Source of the DNA: Wenzhouxiangella sp.
Lineage (GTDB): Bacteria > Pseudomonadota > Gammaproteobacteria > Xanthomonadales > Wenzhouxiangellaceae
Direction: 5' to 3'
Length of the DNA stretch: 10,424 bases
Assembly (NCBI GenBank): GCA_021767625.1
Contig: JAASTB010000048.1
Location: 1-10,424, forward strand
Numbering within the stretch: the first letter of the stretch is position 1; each line of letters begins with the position of its first letter. This document shows, one piece after another, positions 1 to 6,451 of this stretch. The notes beneath the pieces are model-generated. The model worked only from the letters and a program-made list of their open reading frames with translations, had not been told where the DNA came from and made no database searches. The position numbers and the translations under genes are program-made.

Positions 1-1694
1 CCATGGCCGCCGCGGCCGGGCTGGCGATCACCCTGGTGCCCGTGCTGATGGGCTACCTGATTCGCGGCCGGATCACGCCCGAACACAAAAACCCGGTCAA
101 CCGGTTTCTGACCTGGATCTACCGGCCGGTGCTGGCCACCGCACTGCGGTTCCCCTTTTCGACGTTGGTCGTCACGCTCGTCATCCTCGCGAGCGCCTGG
201 GTTCCGTACAGCCGCATGGGAAGCGAATTCATGCCCGAGTTGGACGAAGGCGACCTGCTCTACATGCCCAGCGCCTATCCCGCCGCCTCGGCCGGCAAGA
301 TGGCGGAGATACTGGGGCAGACGAACCGGTTGATCATGTCGGTACCGGAAGTCGAGACCGCTTACGCCAAGGCCGGGCGTGCCGACACGGCAACCGACCC
401 GGCGCCGCTGACCATGGTCGAGACGACCATCCGGCTCAAGCCCCGCTCCGAGTGGCGCGAGGGCATGACCATGGACAAGCTCAAAGCCGAACTCGACAGC
501 CTCGTGCAGGTGCCCAGCCTGACCAACACCTGGATCATGCCCATCAAGAACCGCATCGACATGCTGGCCACCGGCATCAAGACACCGGTGGGCGTCAAGG
601 TGGCCGGGCCGGATCTCGAGGTCATCAATCGCATCGGCTCGGAGATCGAGCGGGTGATCGAGGGTGTCGACGGCACGGCCTCTGTCTATGCCGACCGCGT
701 CACCGGCGGGCGCTATGTCACGATCGACGTCAAGCGCGAGCAGGCGGCCCGCTTCGGGCTCAACATCCGCGACGTGCACGAGATCGTGCGCTCGGCCGTG
801 GGCGGTATGCCGTTCAGCCAGAGCGTCGAGGGACTGGAACGCTATCCAATCAATATCCGCTATCCGCGCGAGAAGCGCGAATCGGTGGCCGCGCTGCGCG
901 ACCTCAGCATCGTCACGCCGCGCGGCGAGCAAATCCCTCTTTCGGCGGTGGCCGACATCGGCGTCGAGACCGGGCCGGGTGTGATCCGCACTGAGAACGC
1001 GCGGCTCAACGGCTGGATCTATATCGACGTCAACGACCCCGATCTCGGCGGCTACGTGCAGCGCGCCAAACAGGCCGTGGCCGAACAGGTCGACCTGCCG
1101 ACGGGCTACTCGCTGGGTTGGTCGGGGCAATACGAGTTCATGCAGCGCGCCGCAGACAGACTCAAGTTGGTCGTGCCCGCCGCGATCGGCATCATCGTGT
1201 TGCTGCTGTTCATGAACTTCCGCAATCCGATCTCGGTGCTGATCATCCTCGGCACCCTGCCCCTCTCACTGGTCGGCAGCTACTGGCTGCTCTACCTGCT
1301 GGGCTACAACATGTCCGTCGCGGTTGGTGCCGGCATGATCGCCCTGGCCGGGGTGGCGGTCGAGATCGGCGTGCTGATGATCGTCTACCTCGACCAGGCC
1401 CTGGCGAGCCGGCGCGAAGAAGCGGCCGCGAATCAGCTCGCCCTGCACAAGGACGATGTCATGCAGGCCGTGACCGACGGCGCCCTGCTGCGGGTCCGCC
1501 CGATCATGATGACCGTCTCGGTAATCATCGCCGGCCTGCTGCCGATCATGCTCGGCCACGGCACCGGCTCGGAAATCATGCGCCGCATCGCCGCGCCCAT
1601 GGTCGGGGGCATGGTCAGCGTCACCGTGCTGACCCTGCTGGTCGTACCGGTGATCTACTACCTGTGGAAAGCACTCGCGCTGCGACCGGACTGA
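1..1694 (+). CDS. cusA: CusA-like Cu(I)/Ag(I) efflux RND pump, C-terminal half (5' end outside window)
   Basis: This is the inner-membrane RND subunit of a tripartite CusCBA-type pump, which exports Cu(I)/Ag(I) using the proton gradient. The frame is open to the left edge. The ATG at 3 is an internal Met, because it aligns without gaps (alignment recalled, not computed) to E. coli CusA Met486, so about 485 residues are missing. Visible residue 1 is therefore Met486 and residue 16 is Met501, both in the methionine relay. The periplasmic three-methionine site is complete: M88 in DEGDLLYM (Met573), M138 in APLTMVE (Met623) and M187 in NRIDM (Met672). Met1009 is kept (M526, SEIMRR). The C-terminal membrane half begins with the hydrophobic stretch near nt 1165-1215. 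Glu939 is kept (E454), but Lys984 is Ile (I501, nt 1503-1505). The DUF411 gene follows after 64 nt. A CzcA-type divalent-metal pump is less likely given the methionine site. Confidence 0.93.
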   Translation, partial: MAAAAGLAITLVPVLMGYLIRGRITPEHKNPVNRFLTWIYRPVLATALRFPFSTLVVTLVILASAWVPYSRMGSEFMPELDEGDLLYMPSAYPAASAGKMAEILGQTNRLIMSVPEVETAYAKAGRADTATDPAPLTMVETTIRLKPRSEWREGMTMDKLKAELDSLVQVPSLTNTWIMPIKNRIDMLATGIKTPVGVKVAGPDLEVINRIGSEIERVIEGVDGTASVYADRVTGGRYVTIDVKREQAARFGLNIRDVHEIVRSAVGGMPFSQSVEGLERYPINIRYPREKRESVAALRDLSIVTPRGEQIPLSAVADIGVETGPGVIRTENARLNGWIYIDVNDPDLGGYVQRAKQAVAEQVDLPTGYSLGWSGQYEFMQRAADRLKLVVPAAIGIIVLLLFMNFRNPISVLIILGTLPLSLVGSYWLLYLLGYNMSVAVGAGMIALAGVAVEIGVLMIVYLDQALASRREEAAANQLALHKDDVMQAVTDGALLRVRPIMMTVSVIIAGLLPIMLGHGTGSEIMRRIAAPMVGGMVSVTVLTLLVVPVIYYLWKALALRPD

Positions 1695-1745
1695 ACGTTC
1701 AGATCGAATTCAGGTCCCCGCACGCAAGATCTCAGGCATCAAACT

Positions 1746-1751
1746 AAGGAA
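1746..1751 (+). promoter_or_regulatory. Ribosome binding site of the DUF411 gene
   Basis: AAGGAA lies 7 nt before the ATG at 1759, a normal Shine-Dalgarno arrangement. It supports this start, and the signal sequence begins directly after it. I see no convincing promoter or terminator in the 64-nt gap after the pump gene, so co-transcription is likely. Confidence 0.7.
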
Positions 1752-1758
1752 ACGGACA

Positions 1759-2262
1759 ATGCTATTGAATCGACTACTTACGGTCGGCCTCATGCTGGCT
1801 TCAGTCACCGTGATCGGGGCCTGTCAGGCGCAGGCACCTCACGACGACGGCAGTTCCCAGGCGACATCGGAAACGCCCGAGATGACCGTCTACCATGATC
1901 CGAACTGCGGCTGCTGCGGCAAGTGGGCCGATCACATGCGGGCCAACGGCTTTGCAGTGGAGATCGTTCCGACCGGCGACATGAACCGCGTCAAACTTGA
2001 CCTGGGGGTGCCGCGGAACCTGCCTTCCTGCCACACGGCGGTGGTCGGCGAGTACGTGATCGAGGGACACGTTCCCGCCGAAGACGTCAAGCGGCTCCTG
2101 GCCGAACAGCCCGAAACGCGCGGCCTGAGCGTGCCCGGCATGCCGCTGGGATCGCCGGGCATGGAGATGGGAGACCGTCGCATGGCCTACGACGTCATCC
2201 GCTTCGACGAGGACGGCGAGACCTCGGTCTTCAATCACTACGAGGCAAGGGGCGGCGAGTAA
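1759..2262 (+). CDS. DUF411 family putative metal-binding lipoprotein
   Basis: This 167-residue protein belongs to DUF411, a family often found beside copper and silver resistance genes and thought to bind metal; its biochemical role is not established. Residues 1-21 form a signal peptide ending in a lipobox-like IGAC, with Cys22 as the expected lipidated residue and Gln23 at +2, which would favour the outer membrane. After a polar linker, the domain (about residues 41-125) begins MTVYHDPNCGCCGKW. C50, C52 and C53 form a CxCC motif, and C91-H92 (SCHT) is a second candidate ligand pair. The tail contains GMPLGSPGMEMG plus a further Met at 142, thioether groups suited to Cu(I). It follows the CusA-like gene by 64 nt on the same strand and is probably co-expressed, so a periplasmic copper-handling role is inferred. 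A palindrome follows the stop codon. The family call is confident; the function is not. Confidence 0.88.
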   Translation: MLLNRLLTVGLMLASVTVIGACQAQAPHDDGSSQATSETPEMTVYHDPNCGCCGKWADHMRANGFAVEIVPTGDMNRVKLDLGVPRNLPSCHTAVVGEYVIEGHVPAEDVKRLLAEQPETRGLSVPGMPLGSPGMEMGDRRMAYDVIRFDEDGETSVFNHYEARGGE

Positions 2263-2268
2263 TGCGCC

Positions 2269-2288
2269 GCCCCGCCCGCGGGCGGGGC
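2269..2288. terminator. Perfect GC-only palindrome between convergent genes, probable bidirectional terminator
   Basis: A 20-bp perfect palindrome made only of G and C starts 7 nt after the DUF411 stop and ends 13 nt before the DUF302 stop. Its position between two converging genes suggests transcription termination from both sides. There is no T-run on either side, so a canonical intrinsic mechanism is doubtful. A perfect palindrome has no unpaired loop unless the central bases open. A protein-binding site or a REP-like unit is also possible. Confidence 0.5.
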
Positions 2289-2301
2289 AATGAGTCGGGA
2301 A

Positions 2302-2694
2302 TCAGATGGCGTCGAATACCCGCGCCAGGCGGTCTCGCACTTCCGCGGCCACGTCGTGAACGGCAGCGTTGTCGACCAATTCGAGTACGGCCTGAGGGTC
2401 CATGAATTCGACATGGACCCGCTCGTCGTCGTCTTCGCGCACGACCACGTTGCAGGGCAGCAGAACGCCGATCTGCGGCTCCGCCGTGAGCGCCCGGTGC
2501 GCCAGCTCGGGATTGCAGGCGCCCAGGATCCGGTAGGGCCGCGTGTCCTTGTCCAGCTTCTTCTTCAGGGTCGCCTGGACATCGATTTCGGTCAGTACGC
2601 CGAAACCCTGTTCGGCGAGCGCTTCGGTCACGTCATCGACCGCCTGGTCGAAACGCGTCGCGACCGTCTTGCCGAAACTGAATTCATTGCTCAT
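2302..2694 (-). CDS. DUF302 domain-containing protein
   Basis: This 130-residue protein is a single DUF302 domain, a small fold of unknown biochemical function often found near metal, sulfur or redox genes. Recognisable features are FGVLTEIDVQATLKKKL (about residues 31-47), PYRILGACNPELAHRAL (53-69) and IGVLLPCNVVV (75-85). C60 and C81 are the only cysteines. There is no signal peptide or membrane segment, so it is predicted to be cytoplasmic. The start at 2694 is preferred because AGGAGA lies 6 nt upstream and the conserved domain begins there. The reading frame is open for 32 more codons to 2790, but those residues are Arg/Cys-rich, unlike the family, and overlap the divergent gene. It converges on the CusA/DUF411 block and diverges from the PLD-like gene, so it has its own promoter. 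A link to copper is inferred only from location. Confidence 0.88.
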   Translation of the reverse strand: MSNEFSFGKTVATRFDQAVDDVTEALAEQGFGVLTEIDVQATLKKKLDKDTRPYRILGACNPELAHRALTAEPQIGVLLPCNVVVREDDDERVHVEFMDPQAVLELVDNAAVHDVAAEVRDRLARVFDAI

Positions 2695-2700
2695 CGCGAT

Positions 2701-2706
2701 TCTCCT
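2701..2706 (-). promoter_or_regulatory. Ribosome binding site deciding the DUF302 start
   Basis: Read on the minus strand this is AGGAGA, 6 nt before the ATG at 2694. It is a strong Shine-Dalgarno match and argues against the longer frame that opens at 2790. Confidence 0.75.
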
Positions 2707-2743
2707 CGCTTGCTCACGGGCATATCGTAACAAGCGTATCCGG

Positions 2744-2749
2744 CATAAT
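2744..2749 (+). promoter_or_regulatory. Possible -10 box of the PLD-like gene
   Basis: CATAAT matches five of six bases of the sigma-70 -10 consensus and lies 7 nt before the ATG at 2757, in a 62-bp gap between divergent genes. No good -35 box sits 16-18 bp upstream (the nearest TTG is too far away). If this box is used, transcription would start at or next to the ATG and give a nearly leaderless message. That fits the lack of a well-spaced Shine-Dalgarno: the only purine run, AGGG at 2750-2753, is 3 nt from the ATG. Confidence 0.3.
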
Positions 2750-2756
2750 AGGGCGC

Positions 2757-4217
2757 ATGCCCGGCATCCTGAAAACGAGCAGACGCTCAACCACCTGGCT
2801 CCTGCGCGGCGGCGTCCTGCTGGCGGCGATCTATCTCACCACCTTCGTTTGGCACCAGATCAAGCCGCTTCCGGAAGGCCTGGACTCCGCCGGGGCCTGG
2901 CAGCCAGCCAATATGGTGCGCTTCCACGCCGACTCGACCTGGCTGGACCCCGAGGGCGAACAGCACACCGAGCAGGCCATCTTCGAGGCGGCCTTCGCAA
3001 TGCTCGAACGCGCCGAACGCCTGGCGGTCAGCGATTTCTTCCTAGTCAACCGCTTCGCCGGGCAGGCCGGCGACGGCTACCGGCCCCTGTCGGGACAGCT
3101 GGTCGAGGCGCTCAGCGCCGAAAGCCGCTCGCAGCCGGCCCTGACGGCGGTACTGATTACCGACCCCTTCAACGATCTCTACGACGGCGTTGAGCAGCCC
3201 CTGTTCGAAGCGCTCGAGCAAGCCGGCGTCGAGGTGATCGAGACCGACCTGACGCGCCTGCGCGACCCCAACCCCGTGTGGTCGGCGGCATGGCGAATCT
3301 GCTGCCAGTGGTTCGGCAACGGACACGAAGGCGGCTGGCTGCCCAATCCGGTTGGCGACGGTTCGGTCACGCTGCGGACCTACCTCGCGATGCTCAACTT
3401 CAAGGCCAACCATCGCAAAACGCTTTTCGTTTACGGCGAACAAGGTCCGGAGGCCCTGGTCACTTCGGCCAATCCCCACGACGCCAGCAGCCGCCACGAC
3501 AACATCGCCTTCTCCTTCGACGGCCCGGCGACGATCGACCTTCTCGAAACCGAAAGCAGCGTGGTCGGCTTTTCGACGGGAAGTCATCCCGATTGGACGG
3601 GAAGCATCGCCGGCGCGCTCGGCGTCGTCACGGCCGAGGTCCGGATCCTGACCGAGGCGGCCATTCGCGACGCCGCCCTGGAGATGATCGCCGGAGCCGG
3701 GGAAGGCGACTCGCTCGACCTGCTGATGTTCTATCTCTCGCACCGCGACATTATCGAGGCCCTGATCGACGCGCACGAACGCGGTGCATCGCTTCGCGTC
3801 CTGCTCGATCCCAACGAAGATGCTTTCGGCCGCAAGAAGAATGGCGTTCCGAACCGCCAGGTCGCCTGGGAACTGCACGAAGCGGGCGTACCCGTTCGCT
3901 GGTGCAATACGCGGGGCGAGCAGTGCCACGGCAAGATGCTGATGCTGCGCCCCGCCGAAGGCAAGCACGTGATTCTGGCCGGTTCGGCCAACTTCACGCG
4001 CCGCAACCTGGACAACTACAACCTGGAGACCAATGTCCAGGTCCGGGCTGCCGAGAACAGCGCCGTTATGCAAACGGTGGTGGGCTTCTTCGAAGAGCGC
4101 TGGTCCAACACCCCCGATCGCATCCACAGCCTGCCTTACGAGCGCTACGCCGATCATTCACGGCTTCGCTACTGGCAGTACCGGCTGATGGAAGCCACCG
4201 GTCTTTCGACATTCTGA
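2757..4217 (+). CDS. Membrane-anchored phospholipase D-like protein
   Basis: This 486-residue PLD-superfamily protein would, by family, hydrolyse or transfer phosphodiesters of phospholipids through a covalent phosphohistidine. An uncleaved N-terminal membrane segment (about residues 13-32, after RR) is followed by a long, probably periplasmic domain. Two half-sites are visible: H219-R-K221 followed by SANPHDAS, and H391-G-K393 followed by GSANFTRRN. Both keep His and Lys, but the Asp expected five residues after each Lys is Tyr226 in the first and Arg398 in the second. The length resembles two-domain cardiolipin synthases, but those usually have two N-terminal helices. The start at 2757 is the only one retaining the membrane segment, although it lacks a good Shine-Dalgarno. 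The lysoplasmalogenase gene begins 11 nt after the stop. The superfamily is clear; substrate and activity (cardiolipin synthase, phospholipase or nuclease) are unknown. Confidence 0.85.
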   Translation: MPGILKTSRRSTTWLLRGGVLLAAIYLTTFVWHQIKPLPEGLDSAGAWQPANMVRFHADSTWLDPEGEQHTEQAIFEAAFAMLERAERLAVSDFFLVNRFAGQAGDGYRPLSGQLVEALSAESRSQPALTAVLITDPFNDLYDGVEQPLFEALEQAGVEVIETDLTRLRDPNPVWSAAWRICCQWFGNGHEGGWLPNPVGDGSVTLRTYLAMLNFKANHRKTLFVYGEQGPEALVTSANPHDASSRHDNIAFSFDGPATIDLLETESSVVGFSTGSHPDWTGSIAGALGVVTAEVRILTEAAIRDAALEMIAGAGEGDSLDLLMFYLSHRDIIEALIDAHERGASLRVLLDPNEDAFGRKKNGVPNRQVAWELHEAGVPVRWCNTRGEQCHGKMLMLRPAEGKHVILAGSANFTRRNLDNYNLETNVQVRAAENSAVMQTVVGFFEERWSNTPDRIHSLPYERYADHSRLRYWQYRLMEATGLSTF

Positions 4218-4220
4218 GGA
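4216..4220 (+). promoter_or_regulatory. Ribosome binding site overlapping the PLD-like stop codon
   Basis: GAGGA begins inside the TGA stop codon (4215-4217) of the PLD-like gene and lies 8 nt before the ATG at 4229. The overlap indicates coupled translation and supports 4229 over the next in-frame ATG at 4250. Confidence 0.65.
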
Positions 4221-4228
4221 CGCAGGCA

Positions 4229-4888
4229 ATGGAAGACGCAGAGAGCCGCATGACCCTGGCCCGTACCGCCTTCATCATCATCGGCGTCGCGTACTGGGTC
4301 ACGCTGTGGCTGCCGCCGCTGCCCGGCAGCTGGATTCTCAAGTTCACGCCGATGCTGATCGCCGCCGCAGCGCTGGCCGGCACCTTGCGGCCGGCCGCTG
4401 CCTGGCCGATGGCGATCGGCTTCGTGGCCGCGGCCGGCGGCGACCTGTTCCTGGCGCTGGACAGGCACGGCTATTTCACCTTCGGCCTCGGCTGCTTCCT
4501 CATCACCCAGCTGGCCTACTCCCTGGCCTTCTACCGCCATCGCCAAGCGTTCGCGGCGCGCTGGGCCTGGTGGCTGCCGGTGATCGTCTTCGGTGTAGCC
4601 GTGCTCGCCTGGATGTGGCCGGGACTGGGCGCCGACCGCGTTCCGGTCACCATTTACGTCGCGGCGCTGGTGAGTATGGCCGTCACGGCATCGACCGTGG
4701 AGACGAGGCCCGCACGCCTGTTCGCGGGCGCAGTCCTGTTCGTCGTCTCCGACGCGCTCATCGGCATCACGCGCTTCGTGGCGGACTTCGAGCACTCGGT
4801 ACCGACCATCATCGCCATCTACATGATGGCCCAGTACCTGATCTTCACCGGCAGCCTGCAGGCCCTGCCGCAACCACGCCGGGCATGA
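4229..4888 (+). CDS. Lysoplasmalogenase (YhhN/TMEM86 family)
   Basis: This 219-residue integral membrane protein is of the YhhN/TMEM86 family, whose characterised animal members cleave the vinyl-ether bond of lysoplasmalogens to give a fatty aldehyde and a glycerophospho base. It is hydrophobic throughout, with about seven to eight predicted membrane segments, matching the family. Recognisable family elements are LKFTPM (37-42), AGGDLFLAL (69-77, with D72), the G-x-F-x-x-x-Q-x-x-Y pattern around 88-97, VPVTIY (138-143), LFVVSDALIG (170-179, with D175) and YMMAQYLI (198-205). The two membrane Asp residues are the likely catalytic candidates in this family. The start at 4229 has a ribosome binding site overlapping the preceding stop, and the stop overlaps the next gene's start. 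The family assignment is strong. The true substrate is uncertain because aerobic gammaproteobacteria are not generally known to make plasmalogens. Confidence 0.88.
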   Translation: MEDAESRMTLARTAFIIIGVAYWVTLWLPPLPGSWILKFTPMLIAAAALAGTLRPAAAWPMAIGFVAAAGGDLFLALDRHGYFTFGLGCFLITQLAYSLAFYRHRQAFAARWAWWLPVIVFGVAVLAWMWPGLGADRVPVTIYVAALVSMAVTASTVETRPARLFAGAVLFVVSDALIGITRFVADFEHSVPTIIAIYMMAQYLIFTGSLQALPQPRRA

Positions 4889-6354
4889 GTCTCACTGGCG
4901 AGCACGGCAGCGCCCTGCGACCGCGCATCGGCCTGATTGCCGGACCGCTGGCGTTCATCATCATGTTGCTCCTGCCGGCGCCGGAAAGCATGCCCGAGCA
5001 GGCCTGGCGCGTTTCTGCCGTCGCCACCCTGATGGTGGTGTGGTGGATCTGCGAAGCCCTGCCCATCGCCGCCACCGCCCTGCTGCCCATCGTGCTGTTC
5101 CCGCTGCTCGGCGTGACCGATATTTCCGGAGCGACGACACCCTTTGCCAACCCGCTCATCTACCTGTTCCTGGGCGGTTTCATCATCGCGCTCGGCATGG
5201 AGCGTTCCGGCCTGCATCGGCGCATTGCGCTCGTCATCATTCGACGCGTCGGCACCCATCCGCGGGCGCTCGTGGCCGGCTTCATGCTCGCCGCCGCCTT
5301 CCTGAGCATGTGGGTTTCCAATACCGCGACGGCCATGATGATGCTGCCCATCGCGCTTTCGGTGATTCGCCTGGTCGAGGGCGAAGATGCCTCTACGGCC
5401 GGCGGGCACTTCGCGCTGGTGCTGCTGCTGGCGCTTGCCTACGCCTGCAACATCGGCGGGCTGGGCACGCTGATCGGAACGCCGCCCAACGCTCTGCTCG
5501 CCGCCTATCTGCTGGAGAACCACGGCGTGACGCTCGGTTTCGCCCAGTGGCTACTCGTCGGCCTGCCCCTGGTGATCGTCGCCCTGCCCCTGGTCTACTT
5601 CCTGCTCACGCGCGCGCTGTTCAGTCTTTCGGGCGACCAATTGCCGGACGGCCGGGACCAGATCCACGAGGCGCTGGCCCATGCCGGCCCGATGAGCCGT
5701 GCCGAAAGGCAGGTCGCCGCCGTGTTCGTGTCTACTGCCGCGTTATGGATCACCCGACCGTTGATCGAGCCCTGGCTGCCAGGGCTTTCGGACACCGGCA
5801 TCGCGATCTTCGGCGCCCTGCTGCTGTTCGTGGTACCGCTGGACTGGCGGGGCTGGCGATTCGTGCTGAGCTGGCGCGATACGGCTCGGCTTCCCTGGGA
5901 GGTCCTGATCCTCTTCGGCGGCGGGCTCAGCCTGGCGACCGGCATTGCCGACTCGGGCCTGGCCGGCTGGATCGGCTCGGCCTTCCAGCAGCTCGAAGCG
6001 CTGCCGGTCCTCGTCCTGATTCTGATGGCCGTCGCCGCCGTGATCTTTCTGACCGAAGTCACCAGCAACACGGCCACGGCGGCAGCCTTCCTGCCCATTC
6101 TCGGCTCGGTCGCCGTGGGGATGGGACTTGATCCGGTGGTGCTGGCCGCGCCCGCGGCCGTCGCCGCCAGCTGCGCCTTCATGCTGCCGGTGGCCACGCC
6201 GCCCAACGCCATCGTCTACGGCAGCGCACGCGTGTCGATCCCTCAGATGGCGCGTGCCGGCCTCGCCGTAAACATCCTGATGATCCTCGTGGTCACGGGC
6301 TTGATGTACCTGCTGCTGGGCTGGATCTTCGGCGCCGACATGGCTCCGGGTTGA
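4885..6354 (+). CDS. DASS/SLC13 family sodium-coupled anion symporter
   Basis: This 489-residue inner-membrane carrier belongs to the divalent anion:sodium symporter family (SLC13, VcINDY-like), which takes up dicarboxylates, citrate or sulfate with sodium. The two-fold repeat typical of the family is visible: SNT at 145-147 (VSNTATAMMMLP) and again at 394-396 (TSNTATAAAFLP), each at a hairpin tip that forms the substrate and sodium sites. Each is followed by a proline-rich loop, GTPPN at 198-202 and ATPPN at 437-441. About 11-12 membrane segments are expected, and there is no RCK/TrkA-C domain insert. The ATG shares four bases (ATGA) with the lysoplasmalogenase stop, and only a weak GGG precedes it, so translation is probably coupled. 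A longer frame open from 4306 is the wrong frame of the upstream gene. Length matches the family. Substrate cannot be read from sequence alone; dicarboxylate is a reasonable default. Confidence 0.92.
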   Translation: MSLTGEHGSALRPRIGLIAGPLAFIIMLLLPAPESMPEQAWRVSAVATLMVVWWICEALPIAATALLPIVLFPLLGVTDISGATTPFANPLIYLFLGGFIIALGMERSGLHRRIALVIIRRVGTHPRALVAGFMLAAAFLSMWVSNTATAMMMLPIALSVIRLVEGEDASTAGGHFALVLLLALAYACNIGGLGTLIGTPPNALLAAYLLENHGVTLGFAQWLLVGLPLVIVALPLVYFLLTRALFSLSGDQLPDGRDQIHEALAHAGPMSRAERQVAAVFVSTAALWITRPLIEPWLPGLSDTGIAIFGALLLFVVPLDWRGWRFVLSWRDTARLPWEVLILFGGGLSLATGIADSGLAGWIGSAFQQLEALPVLVLILMAVAAVIFLTEVTSNTATAAAFLPILGSVAVGMGLDPVVLAAPAAVAASCAFMLPVATPPNAIVYGSARVSIPQMARAGLAVNILMILVVTGLMYLLLGWIFGADMAPG

Positions 6355-6451
6355 ACCCCCGGGAAGGCCCGTTGTCTTTACCTGTTTGAGTTGCCGCCAG
6401 TCGCGGCGGCGTCCTTGTCACACACCAAACCACAGAAATCGGGGAAACTGC
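6355..6451 (+). other. Intergenic spacer with two weak hairpins before the M13 gene
   Basis: This 97-nt spacer holds two short inverted repeats. One pairs CCGGG (6346-6350) with CCCGG (6358-6362) across the symporter stop codon. The other pairs GCCGCC (6393-6398) with GGCGGC (6405-6410) around a 6-nt loop. Neither is followed by a T-run, so termination is uncertain. No convincing paired -35/-10 promoter is visible. GGGGA at 6441-6445 lies 6 nt before the ATG at 6452 and serves as the ribosome binding site of the peptidase. Confidence 0.3.

Noticed and set aside
2290..2730. Plus-strand open frame over the DUF302 gene
   Set aside because: It is antisense to a gene with family hallmarks and a strong ribosome binding site, and it has no recognisable domain.
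2695..2790. 32-codon N-terminal extension of the DUF302 gene
   Set aside because: It is Arg/Cys-rich, overlaps the divergent PLD-like gene, and ignores the AGGAGA site placed exactly for the start at 2694.
3042..4157. Long open frame on the minus strand (371 codons) opposite the PLD-like gene
   Set aside because: It lies wholly antisense to a gene with clear HxK motifs and a membrane anchor. Its translation shows no family motif, and long antisense frames are expected at this GC content.
4306..4884. Upstream extension of the symporter reading frame
   Set aside because: The extension is Arg/His-rich and out of frame with the lysoplasmalogenase, which has clear family motifs. The true symporter start is the ATG overlapping that gene's stop.
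6372..6420. TTGTCT (6372) and TTGTCA (6415) as -35 boxes for the M13 gene
   Set aside because: Neither has an AT-rich -10 hexamer at 16-18 bp spacing, so no promoter is called.
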